From: Campylorhamphus procurvoides | Lineage: Eukaryota > Chordata > Aves > Passeriformes > Dendrocolaptidae | Assembly (NCBI GenBank): GCA_013396655.1 | Contig: WBMV01006433.1 | Span: 475,311-539,310 of the forward strand | Direction of reading: 5' to 3' | Length of the DNA: 64,000 nucleotides | In this document: piece after piece, positions 1 to 11,837 of the stretch | How the letters are laid out: each line of letters opens with the position of its first letter | Position numbering within the stretch: the stretch's first letter is position 1 | Notes under the pieces: model-generated | Told to the model about the DNA's origin: nothing | Seen by the model: only the letters and a program-made list of their open reading frames with translations | Database searches by the model: none | Program-made: the position numbers and the translations under genes

Positions 1-188
1 GGGGATCGGCCCGAGCGCCGGGGCTGGGGGTGCTCGGGGTGCCCCAGAGCCCCAAGGGCTCCTGCAGAGCTCCGAAGTTCTGCCTTGGGCTCGCAGAACG
101 CCGAAATTCGAGGCAGCTGACAAAATGGAGGGCTGCTGCGGCGTCCCGGAGCGAGGCCGGGCGCTCAGGGTTGTGGGCTGGCACGGCC

Positions 189-220
<32 letters not shown>

Positions 221-340
221 TCCAGCCTCGGCCCCCGGCCCGGGGAGAGCCGGGATGCGGAGCCAGGTGGATGGGATGTGCCCATCGCAAGGGCCGACCA
301 ATGGCAGGGATTTCCCGCGGCCAAAAACCATCTGGTTAGT
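1..340. promoter_or_regulatory. CpG island edge, putative DUSP16 promoter / first-exon region
   Basis: The first 340 bases are strongly GC-rich, and I count roughly 27 CpG dinucleotides, whereas the following 30 kb is AT-rich and nearly CpG-free. Such islands mark vertebrate promoters. It lies upstream of, and in the right orientation for, the plus-strand DUSP16 gene, so it probably contains or borders the non-coding first exon. The island is cut by the window edge. I cannot place a transcription start or splice donor; one AG/GTGGAT-like donor candidate at about 263-270 is weak. The open frames here are chance products of GC-rich DNA. Confidence 0.6.
189..220. repeat. GGGACA hexanucleotide tandem repeat
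   Basis: About five perfect copies of the hexamer GGGACA lie in tandem inside the CpG island. It is a short tandem repeat likely to vary in copy number. Its G-rich strand has regularly spaced GGG runs, compatible with a G-quadruplex, though this is inferred from spacing only. Confidence 0.85.
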
Positions 341-358
341 TGTCAGATGGGAACTGGG

Positions 359-472
359 TCTTCTTCCTTTTTTTTTCTTTTTTTTTTCTTTCTTTTTCTT
401 TTTTTTTCTTTTTTTTCCTTTTTTTTTCTTTTTATTTTCTTTTTTTTTTCTTTTTTTTCTTTTTTTTTCTAG
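359..472. repeat. Long pyrimidine (T/C) tract
   Basis: About 114 bases are almost pure T with scattered C, interrupted by a single A near 435, so the minus strand is an A/G tract. It begins just after the CpG island. Open frames across it encode only Phe, Ser and Leu runs and are not genes. Such homopurine-homopyrimidine tracts near promoters can form triplex DNA and are slippage-prone. Confidence 0.9.
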
Positions 473-3400
473 AAAAGAAACCCAGAAGAATTTACTTTCT
501 TTTATTATCGTTTCATCTGGATGAAATACAAAATCAATCTTTCTGATTTTCCATCAAATAAAGGGTGTATGTAGTCAGTGATCTGTATTGTCTGACCCAT
601 GACTAACTTTTTTTTTTCAAAAGGTATATACCCAGCAGAATGAATAGATCTATGCTGCTTTTGAAAACTAAAAGCATATTGAACTGTTCCTCTTTGCGAG
701 GATATGTGTTAGGGTTCTTAAAAGAAAAAACCCCAACCAAAACCCCCAAATGACTTTGTAACCTTTACTTTGAGATTTAAGCTATTCCTGGCAGCGTGTG
801 GTTTGGTAGATACAGAGTTTGAGAAGTCACAACTGACTAAACAGGAGTTGGTTTAAACTCTTGTGTTTTGCGGGGAGGTGGAAAAATAGTAAGTCTTAAT
901 TTCTTTTTATGGTGTTCGTCCCACTGCCCATTGGAGATTGAAGCATTCATCACAGTTGTTTGTGTTGGTTGTCTGGGAGTTTCTGCTCGAATCTGGAGTA
1001 AGTGTGCAACAGGGAGCATGTATTTTTAGCTTTCATTTTTAATGACAGAAGATACAAAGAATAATGATATTCACAAGTAAATCTTGTGTTTACTGAGTAT
1101 GCTTATTAATATTTTGAGGATGGAATCTATAAAAATTATCTGAGGTGTAATAAGTTCTGATCATTATGTTTGTTACAGTAAATCTTAATACACAATTTAA
1201 AAGTCCCTTTTTGAATGAGCAAATACGTAAAAGCAGCAGAAAAGGGGTCAGTTCCTGTGCTAGAGGTATTAGCTTCAAAATGCTTTATGGTTAATACATG
1301 TGTAAAGGACCAGAAAATCAAGCCAAGCATTTAAAAATTCAACATATTTCATGAAGATACCTAAGTACATCCCTGCTCCAGTAGCTCCGCTTTTGTTAGC
1401 TACCTAAGCGGATATAATGAAACAAAATCACACCAGAAAAGCTTCTGTAGAAGATAGTTAGCTCAGTTAACTTTGTTTCTGTAAAATGCATGCTCTTCTT
1501 TCAGTGAAGGCAACTACTTTGGCAAGAATATTTCCTTTTAGCTAGAATTGCTTCAACTGCCCATAGGAATGGTACCAGCAGAAGCTGTGCAGGAATGTGT
1601 TAAATGGATTTCACTCGAGTTCCGTCTCCCAAGCCAGCCCCAGCCCCTCTGGGGTCTGTGCCAACCCGCAGCCCGTGGAAGGAGTTGTGGTTGTATCTGC
1701 CATGTGCCTGTGCACCTTCCTTGGCAGAGTGACTCTGCCCTGGGAATCCTGTGCTGCTGTACTCGTGGGGAAAGTGAAGTCATACGGAGTTACTAGGAAC
1801 TGAATGGTGAGATGGGTTGGTCAGTCTTCTGCCTATCAGGTTAGTGATTCATGTAGGCCCTACGAAACCCTGAAAGGCTAAATTAAGGCTCTCTTCTAGA
1901 GCTCCGTAAGGAATGCCAGATAGACAAATTAGCCATGGGTTTCTGTTACTTGCATTGATCTGCAAGTGAGCTCTGCTCCAGTGTGTTGGGCAGTAAGAGA
2001 TGTGTGCAGGATGAGGGCTTTGCTCCATCACCTGTCCTTTCAAAGTTTGACACCTTAACCCTCAAGCCTATTCAGCAATTTTTAAAATACGGTTTTTTCT
2101 AGGGTAGACAATAAGCACAGCATTTTTTCCCTCTCCAAAGGAAGCAGGATGATAGCTTTCACTTTATAGTATGTCTGTTGAATTTTCTAGGACTTTTTTT
2201 CTTTTCTTTTTCCTTTCCTGTAAGAGTAGTCAGGAAAGCATCATGGATATTCTTCAAGTGCTGACAGTCCTTAATAGCCAGATGGCATAGAGTAGTTACT
2301 GTCAAAGGATGAGGTGTGGAAGGATTGACACATCCCTTCCTTTTTTTTCCACGTTTTTTCACCCCTAGAAAGAAATGTGGGTTTGGCCTGTGACTCCAGT
2401 GAATCTCCCCCTATGGATTTGTTGTAATGATAATGACTAAATGCTTCTTGCGGTCTTGCAGTATTTTGTGCTTGGTTGTGTAATGGTATGTCCATGATTA
2501 TTTGAGAAGAACTATCCATAAGCTGTTTTCCTGGGTAATAGAAAAGTAAGCATGTCCCTAATGTGTGAAATGGTACATTCACTTTCCCTACAATTCCTTA
2601 GGGATTGCCTTCAGAAATTAGTGTTGTGACATGGGCTTTCTGAAGAATATTTTAAATATCAGTATCAGTAATATTTCTCTGTTTTATTTGGTGTCCCCCT
2701 CATAAGCAAAGGGTAACACATCATTCTTTAGGGCTGTCAGTTGCATATTTGAATACTTTGTGCACAAATCAAAAGCTGTAGGTGATGGCTGGCCTGGTGA
2801 TGTGCATCAAGATGTTGTCCCAGACTAAAGCTAGCAATTAACTGAAGATCAGGAGTCATTTCCATGAAGGTAAAGTGACCACTGTAACTTCAGGCTGCTT
2901 TGTAGTTGTAGCTTGGGGGACCTTATCCTCAGGGTTTTATCAGTAGGATAACAGTGTCCCCAGCCTGATACCAGAGCTAATTGAGATCAGACTAGCAGAG
3001 GAGCAAGGTAGGTGGTTGAGATGCCTGGTGCTACTACAGCATTCCTGCCATGTGAATATATTTGTGGCAACAGGGCAGTTTGTATCACCACTTCTCTACT
3101 CCACCGGAGCTGATCCTTAGATTAATATTAGTTTGTCAGCTCCCAATAGGAAATCTCTTTTATAGTTACCTTGTAACTTCCTATAACACCTGAAGGAAGC
3201 CAGAAATGCAGATTGATGATAAAGTTTGGCATCTTAACTTCTAGGTTTACGTAGTTTTAATCTGAGCAGTTCCTGCTTTGCTTATGGATAGGGCCTGTCG
3301 GCAGCTGTCATGGTCTCCAGTGGTGATGATGTTGGCCACCAGTGAATTACTATTCCTCACCAATCAAAGAAAATCTGCATTTAGGGTGTGTATATGGAGG

Positions 3401-6400
3401 ACAAGAGGGAAGATGGGCATGAGTTCAAGGCCTTGTGTTTCCTTTTGCTGTGCTATGTGGTCTGCTGCTGAGCCAAGACTGACCTACTCGGAGTTGGCTC
3501 TGGGAAGCCTGGCAGCTTTCCATTTTGTGTCCCTATGAAATGCTCCGGCAGCTGGAAAAAAAACCCCCAAAATTAATAATTGGAGAAGCTAGGAAAGAGG
3601 GGAAAGAGTGTTGTTTCAATGATGGGAGGTTTCTGGTGGGGCTGTGGGGATTCATCAGGGACCTTCCTAAGCTCCCATAGTGCTGTTTTTCTGTGCTTTC
3701 ACTGTCTGAAGCTGTAACATGTATGAAAGGAACTCCTGAAACAAGGTTCTTTTTGAGGGAAATGGAGTTATCTGTGCTCTTTCTTGATTAAAATAGGACG
3801 TATGTGTTGCCGATAACTTATACAGCTTCTCTGTAAGTGTGTTGGAACTAATTTTTCCCAGTGTAATGTGAGTTTTCATGCTGTTTCTCATAAACTACGA
3901 TCAGTTCTTTGCACAGACCTTCTCAGGTAGATTTGAGCTCTTGTTTGGTTTCAAGCTCAAGGTAAAAACTTCTGTTATTTGTTGAGCAAAGACAGGTCCA
4001 AAAGTAGAGGTGTGCAGAGGCTTTCATTAGTTGAGAATAAATGTGATTTTTTTCTCCATAACATCTTTTTACATGCTAGCCAGAGTAACAGCGAGCTAAA
4101 ATTGTGTGAAAAAATTTCTTCATAAAATCATAACTGTGTTCCATTACATTAGTTTGGCAGAAAACTGACACATTTTATAATGCTGAGAGTGAAATAGTGT
4201 TACCTTTTTTCATTGTGCTTGACTTGATTTTGTTTTATAATAATAATCTATGAATTGAGCCTGTTGACTAAATTATAGATCAGTGGCTTGTACAGATACT
4301 CATTTTACAGACAACCATGCCTGCTTGTCTGATGTTTTTTACATTACTAAAGGCATTGTGGGAGGCAAAATGATGGTTCTCAGTGTGTAATGTAGCAACA
4401 GTGGAATGAGAACTTTACAGAGAGCATAAACTGAGGAGGACAACAGGGACTAATTGTATGAAATTCCTTTTATGCACACGTTCTTGAGTTTGAATAACTA
4501 GTATGTATTCAGTCTGCTGTATTAGAGGGCTTTGGCTCTGCGTGTGTAGCATAGATGTTGCTCTCAAAACAGGAAAGGAACTCTCCTTTCTTACACACTA
4601 TTCTGGATAAAATTGATACAGTACTGCGTTTTGCTCAGCTGAACCTCTAATAAAGCACGCTTAGAGGCTGAATAATTCATAATGGTAGAGATATAAATGC
4701 CACACTTTTAGTAGCCTGCGTGTTGGTTTTGCTTTATTGCTCGGTGTAAGACTCATTCACCCCAGATTTTAAAAGACTCAAATCCCATGCCAGAGCTTGG
4801 GTTTCTACCTGCAAGACGGTGCTTGCAGTGGAGTGCCTTTCTCTAGAGTGTGTATTTCACTAAGTTTGTACAGTCCCTTAAACATGAAAGCCATCCATCT
4901 TTTAAACGCTATCTTACAAAAACATGCAGAGTCTGACCTACAATTCAAAGGGCTTTTCTTTACCTGTCCTGCTACTGAAACTTAAGAGGATTTAGGTGGA
5001 GGCTTCGTATGAAAAACCCTTGGGGAGCAAACAGAATCAACTTCAGCTTGCTTTCCACAAAGACTCATAAAACTTTGACAGTTTTTAAGCGAGAAGAAAG
5101 ATTATTCCAGCGAAGGAGTACAGCAGTATTCTTAGTGCGCACATGTTGCTTGGTCCAAATAAGCTTAAAAATATGCACTAGACTGAATCCAGATTAGCAG
5201 AAGGCAAATGGTGTCACTGCTTCAGTAGGGCTCCCTGTGTCTGTCACAAGACCCTGTGTGCAAGACAGGCGTGTTACAAATTTGGGATAGGCTATGAAAA
5301 TCTCTCATTCTGTAGTCTGCCTGGAGATCTGCATTGATGACAAGTCTCTTCTCATAGCAAGAGGACCTAGTACCTTCTTCCCTTTTCTCCCAGGCTACTC
5401 ACATGTCATTTCAATTTTCTTAAAGTTCTCAGGCTTTTACACAGTGAGGCCTTACTGAAGAAAGGTAATCTACAATGACTGGTCTATAGGTTCATAGTCC
5501 CATATCTAAGGATGACAGGGCAGCTGAAGGCAAATGGGCACCATCCTTATGAGAGCTGTTAAACTTCAGGTTCTCATAGCTGGTATAAGACCTGTTTAGG
5601 GCATGCTTACACAAACTAATAAAGCTGCTTGTGCTCGTACTTTCCACTGCTACCTTGTTTGTTTCTTGCTATCTCACTTTTTTTGTTTTGGTTTTAATTG
5701 CATGTAACTTTTCAGCTGAATATGTATGGTGTTAGATTTCTCCCAGTCAGTGTGGAGTGAGGTCTCTTGTCCAGCTGGTGAAAATCCCTGACTTCTCATG
5801 GTTGACATGTTGTGAGCATGCTGTCAGCTTCTCAGTCCTGCATTCTGCTTGTTAGATATATGATCCATGTTTGGTTACTGTCCAGTTGACAAAGCCTATT
5901 TCCTCAGCATGGCTCACTTCGCCTACCTTCTGTGATTTCCAGGTGGACCATTATGAAGATGCCTGAAAAATCTGTTTATCCAGCCCAGACATGATTATAT
6001 GAGTATTCCATTTGTTGCCTGTTTCCTCTCAGAATATTACTGAAAGAAATGGACTCCTTCAGGGAAACATGAATGAAAAAACACTACTACAAATTCAAGT
6101 CTCCCAAGATGCTAGTCAGGGCAGCAAAAGAAAAGTGGCAAAATACTGCCAACTAATACTGTCATTGCATATTTTCCCAAGATACTATTCTCATGAAGAG
6201 ACACGCATCATTCTGCCCCCCTCAGTCTTAAAGAACTTGAATATTTTTCTTCAGCTGAGGCTTGCATGACTTGTCAACTCTTCTGCACGTGTGATCTGTT
6301 GTAGAACAAGGAAACGTGTCATGTCTTTTCCCCTGCTGTCTCATATATGGTTAAACCTATAGAAAGCTGCAGAGGAAGCATGGGCATGCTGTTCCTATGA

Positions 6401-7198
6401 CAGCCTTCTGCAAATACAAGCTATTAATGACCATTGCCTTTCATGGGCAAAAACAGTCCTGGCAATTCCTTTGTGCCCTTTATTTAATGGCGTAACAAGC
6501 AAGCTCATTAGCTATTTTTATTCAAGTGCCCAGACCTAAACCAGTATGGCACAGTGGCTATGAAATGTCTGCGTAGCTAAGTGAGCATATAGCTACTGCT
6601 TAACACAATCTTTTTCTTTTAGTTACAGGCTATTGAGAGTTCAACCAATGATCATCTAATCTTTCTAACTGAGCTCTGGTGAGGATTTTGAAGATTTTTC
6701 ATTAAAATAGGCAGAATTCTCTTTTCAATCGCTGACTTTTTCTACTGTTTAAGTCAGCAATAAGGAGGTAATGCAATAGGGGAGGTGGGTGGTGGGGAAG
6801 AGGAGACTGCTTCAGGGTAAAGGTTCAGTTCTTGTACTTTCAGAAGGTTTTGGGACTATCTGTTCAAATGTGCTGCTTAGTGGCAGGGACAGGAAAAAGA
6901 TGAATGCAGTGACACTGTTAGCAATTGGTAGCTTGAAAGACACAGTGTTTTGGGAATTTTTAAAGGCTGCCAAACCCCTTGATGGTGGCTTTTCCTCCTT
7001 TTTTTCTTCTTTTTTCCTTCCCCCTTTCCCTTGAAGAGGCTGTCTACTTTGACAGAAAAATTACTTTCATAGTATGATGAATAATTTAAAAAAAATTAAG
7101 ACTGTGTTGATGATTTAAGTATTTAAATATTTCAAAGATGAATTTGTCATTATTAATGTGGGATTATTAATGTGGGAAGGATGTTGAGTATATTATTT

Positions 7199-7261
7199 TT
7201 TGTGTGTGTGTATGTTCAGCATATGCATATATATATGTATATATATCCCCCCCCCCCCCCC
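7199..7261. repeat. TG/TA dinucleotide repeats ending in a 15-base C run
   Basis: A (TG)n stretch, a short spacer with alternating AT/GT, then (TA)n passes directly into an uninterrupted run of about 15 C at 7247-7261. It is a compound microsatellite within intron 1. Confidence 0.9.
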
Positions 7262-9787
7262 AGTATTGTCATGCATTGTCTCCTTAAAAGAAAAAAGAAA
7301 TAAAACAAACATTTGAGCATCATATTAAAGGTCCTAAGGGAAAAAAAAATACATCACTTATGCTTTCCCTGGCCTGGAACCTGCCTGATACTGGAGCAGA
7401 TATCCATTACTAGCATTTTTATATATCTTTGCTTAATTAAATTATAAAGTACCCTTACAAAAATCTTCTTGTTAAATCCAGCAAAGTAAGAATTTCTATT
7501 GAGTGCTTAGTATTTGGCCCAACTTGTGGTACTGCTTTTCTGTACAGTGAGACATTATGTTTACTTAGCTATTTATTCCTTACCTGTTTATTCCATTTAT
7601 GTTAGCAAATTGAGAATATACAAGCCCAGCTTCCTCCTTGAAAGGTCTCTCCCTGTCAAATTGCAATTGTTATACATGAAAGCATAGCTGGAGAAGTCTG
7701 TCTATTGGTGGAAAATAGAACTATTTTTTGAGGTAAAGTGTGATTGGTGTTAAGTAGATCTTTGTGACAAGATGAAGATTAAGTAATTAAACCACCAACA
7801 TAGAACCACATCTTTCAGCTTCTCTAACAACAGAAAAATAGGTTTCCTTGAATTCCAAATTCTACATGTTTTGTTCTGATTTATGTTTAAATGGTTACCT
7901 TGAAATGCAGTACTATCTTCTGATGTCTGTAGACAGAGCTGTGATCCTTCTCTTTTATTCAAAATGCAGTTAAATTTCCCTACAGTAGAAAAATAGGCTT
8001 ATCACTTTCTCATATGAAATTCTGAACAGTTTATACAGTTTCAAAAGCTCTGTGGTATGAAGGTCAACTTCTGTCTTTGTGAAAATACTAGAAAAGGGAG
8101 ATGTGTGTAAGGAACAGAACTAGAGAGAAAGAACAGGGCATAATGGAAAGGAAGACCTATTGATTAGATGTTGAGAAAATATACCTATATGGGTTAAATA
8201 AAGGAAAAAGCAAAGAAGAAGGTAGGGTCAGATGAAAAATATTTTTTAAAAGGAAGAAAGAAGTTCTGCATTAGTTGCACATGAAAATGAGCTTTTTAAA
8301 TCACAGAAAATTTAGTTCTAATGTGACAACAGAATAGGATCATTGAGCTTGTAGTATAAATAACAAAAGTTATTTTCTCTGTGTCTGAGGAGAAGTCTTT
8401 TCACAGGCTGTCTCAGTAAAGTCTAACGACCAGTTATAGGAAGTACAGGGAAAGGTGTAGCTTCCAGTGGGTTCATAGTAGTGAATACTATTTGTGCATC
8501 TGGAAAATATTTTCTGAAGATTAATAAACAGTAATGAGTTGTGAATTTTGTCTTTCTGAGGTTTATAATTCAGGTAACAAGATACGTTTTAAAAACTAGA
8601 AGTGTTGGTTTAGATTGTGTGGTGGCTTTTGAGAAAATAGCGTTGTGTAGGTTTGTGTATTTGGTCTTTTATCACTAGACATTTGTAAATATTTAAGAAT
8701 GAGTTGATTACAAAACTTTTCATTATTGACCATATCTTTATGTTGAAAATGTATGAAGTTTAGAGGCTTAAGCTTCAAGTAGTATACTCTTGAGTCCACT
8801 TAAAGGTACGTCTTTCAGTGCAACTGAGAGGGTGGAAAGTGGGGAAAGTGATCTGTTTAAACACTTCTGTCATAAGTTGCTGTTGTTCTTCATGCTGTTA
8901 GTAATTTATTGTTGGTGCTTTTAAAATCTGGTATGTATGGAATTATTCTAGATGGGAGAGAAACTTACGTTAAAAAACTGTTGGCAAATTTTGTATTTGC
9001 CTTTAGGATATGTTCAATTCAAGAGGCTGATGTCCTCTAACTACATCGTAGGTACAAATCTACCAGCTCCCCTAGGCCCTTGCCATTTGTCCTGTAACAG
9101 TTTGGAATTTTGTTATATGCTGCCACTGGCGTGTTTTGCACGTAAAACTAGTCGGTGCCCCAAGGAACTTTAACCCAAATACACAAAGCAGAAGAACAGT
9201 AGCCTAAAGACTATTGATAAGTGTCTTTTTCCAGCTATGTATGTAGAAAAGGTTACCAAGCCTGGGTGCTTGACACAGTGCCTCTGCCTCTAGCTGCTGC
9301 CTCTAGTTTTTATGACTGTTCATGCTTCACTTGAGGCCAAGTCTGTGAATGAACTCGAAGACAGCTGATTCTGTTTGTGCTTTGTTTGAAGCAGACTGGG
9401 AATCCATCATATGTTTGCTCCATAGACTCTAGGTGGTTGTTCACTCCATGCCAGACCTTAAATTACACATAGACAAAAGTTAGAAGGAAAATACTCTGTT
9501 GACTGTCCTTTCCTTTCTTCTGCGTTCTGCCCAACTGCTACTACTCTTGTCCAAGAGAAGTAGGTTCAGTCACAGTAAAAGTGAAATTGGAGAACGTTGG
9601 TGTGAATCCACTGAAACTGATGGAGCTCTCTCAAGTTAGTCAACCTAGTGTGCATTTCTGTCCCAAGGAAGATCAAATACTTGCAAGTACTGTGATTCTT
9701 TTCTTTCCTTCCCAGCCCTGTTTTTTCAAATTCACTCTTGTAATGGCTCTCGGGGATCCCACAGTGAGCCAGAGCTGGGAAACAGAA

Positions 9788-9834
9788 ATACATATATATA
9801 TATATACATACACATATATATATATACACATATA
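9788..9834. repeat. AT/AC compound microsatellite
   Basis: Two (AT)n blocks are separated by an ACATACACAT unit and followed by ACACATATAC. The short open frames here encode only Tyr/Ile/Cys repeats on both strands, so they are repeat artefacts. Confidence 0.9.
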
Positions 9835-11807
9835 CTCTGTCCAGAGCAGCTTATATCTTATAAAGCTTGCATTCATTGTGGCTTTTTTTTTGATGGCATA
9901 TGTGATAAAAGCAATTAGTTAGTGAAACAAAATAGCCTTGCAAGTAAGGCTTTCTCAGGTTCCTTCTAGGTATAATGAATTGAGAAAATCTGGATACATG
10001 GTCTTTATGGTGCAGTTAGTATGTAGTTTTAATGGTCATAGCTATTTGAAGTGGACAGATAAATTTTGTGCATTTGGTAGGTTATGGTGTATCTGTTTGA
10101 TCAGAAATCACAAGTCTATTCACTACTTGATTTTCCAAAGGAAAGTGAAATGAAAACCTCATAGCTTTCTACTAAAAACTTGAAAGCATTTCTTTGATAT
10201 CATAATTACTTGGCAAAATGAAAAACCTCTTGTCTGCTTTGAGAATGGATAGCTAGTAATGTCTATTCATTTTTTACCCTGATTTTTTTTCCATGTCTCC
10301 TGATATTGACTTAAACAGTACTGCTGTGTTCAGAGTTGTCACTTTTTTCACTTGTTAATTGCTTGTGTCATCTCTGACCACTGCTTTGGGGGAAGTGTTG
10401 ATTAAAACTACAATTCTGTTTAGTATTCCCTTTCCTTTTCAAGTGGTGGTATCTGATTTCTTTTTAATCCTAATGCTGTATTTTTGTATACTTTCAGTCT
10501 CAATCTTTTGGAGGTTTTGAGTGTTCTTTACATGTACTTTTAGTATGCTGATACCAGGAACAGCTTTCTGGGATCCTCCCTAGAGTAAAAGGGTTCTGCA
10601 GGTTCAGCTGGAGCTGAGCAGAGCTCCTGGTGCTGTTTGGCAGCTTGCACTGCTATAATGCAGTGGCATCCACACTGAAAGAGGCAGTGTTGCAGAAGGT
10701 CATGTATAGGGCAGATAGGAATCCAGAGCATCCAACTGGTGAAGTTGCCATCCCTATGGCATGTCAGTACTAGTCTTGTTACTGGTGACGTTTTGTCAGC
10801 TGGAGGCTTTTGTCATTCAGAGAGGAGACTCTTTTTTCCCCCCAGACCATGCATGCACACTCCATTTTGCTGACTTATGACAAATTTGCATGTGGGTGTG
10901 TGCAAGTAAGTCAACTGAAGTGGCCTGTCTGTCAGCACAGCTCTACCATTCAGCCAGGTGCAAAAGTGTTAATTCCCAATTACTTCATCCAATGTTGTTT
11001 CTATCAACAGAGATGTCAGTTTGTCATTTTTTTCCTTTGTTGCTCCTCTGAGGGTTTTTTTCCATCTCCTCAGTGGCGGGGAATGGGTGCATGTGTATGG
11101 TTGTAAATACTATGCTAATCTTAAAATTTAGATTATTTGAAACTTTTTGTTATAGACCACAAGGTCTAGTAAGTGTACATAAAGTTCCTTCAAACAGTTG
11201 AGTTGACATGCTCAAAGGCACCCGGGCAAATTTGATTGTGGGTTTTGGTCAGATGGAGAAGTGTGGTTCTGTATCCCACCTCATTTCACGCTATATGCTC
11301 CTTTATGCCTGTCATAAGGTCTGCCAGAGGCTCTGTGTGGCTGCTTTTAAGTGACTTGTTCTGGTACTGAAGTTCAGCAGTCTTTCTGTCTGCCTGTCTT
11401 TTTGTCACATATAGCACCTTTTACAAACACTGTACCTGTGCTGGAATAGCTTGCTTTAATGAGCATTACATGTTTCTGGTTTCTTCTCACCCCTGAACTT
11501 CTTAATTCCCTCTTAAATGTTGGGGACATGGTGTCTTACTGTTAGTTAACCAGTTTTTTGGGTTTTTTATTGTTTCTCTGATATGTCAGTCCTGACTTAG
11601 TCCGTCTTGAACTTATCTATTACCAGCATTCTGTGTAGGAGAGGCTCTTACAAAGAAAAGCGGTCTTGCTATTATTGTCTCAACTATTATTATCTAGTTG
11701 CTAGTATCAAATTTAATATCACCCTTCAATTTTGTGTAGCAGCTCTTAGGATTTTTCTTATTTTTTATGTTTTCTAATCTGATATTCTTTGCTCTGCTAA
11801 AGTTTTT

Positions 11808-11837
11808 ATCTTTTTTTTTTCTTTTCTTTTCCCCCCC
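11808..11837. repeat. T/C simple repeat
   Basis: A 30-base pyrimidine run (poly-T, CTTTT units, then seven C) sits in intron 1. No adjoining exon is evident, so it is not a splice acceptor tract that I can tie to anything. Confidence 0.8.

Noticed and set aside
30..546. Three overlapping plus-strand frames in the CpG island ending in Phe/Leu/Ser runs.
   Set aside because: The ends are translations of the pyrimidine tract and the starts are GC-rich non-coding DNA; no domain or conserved start is seen.
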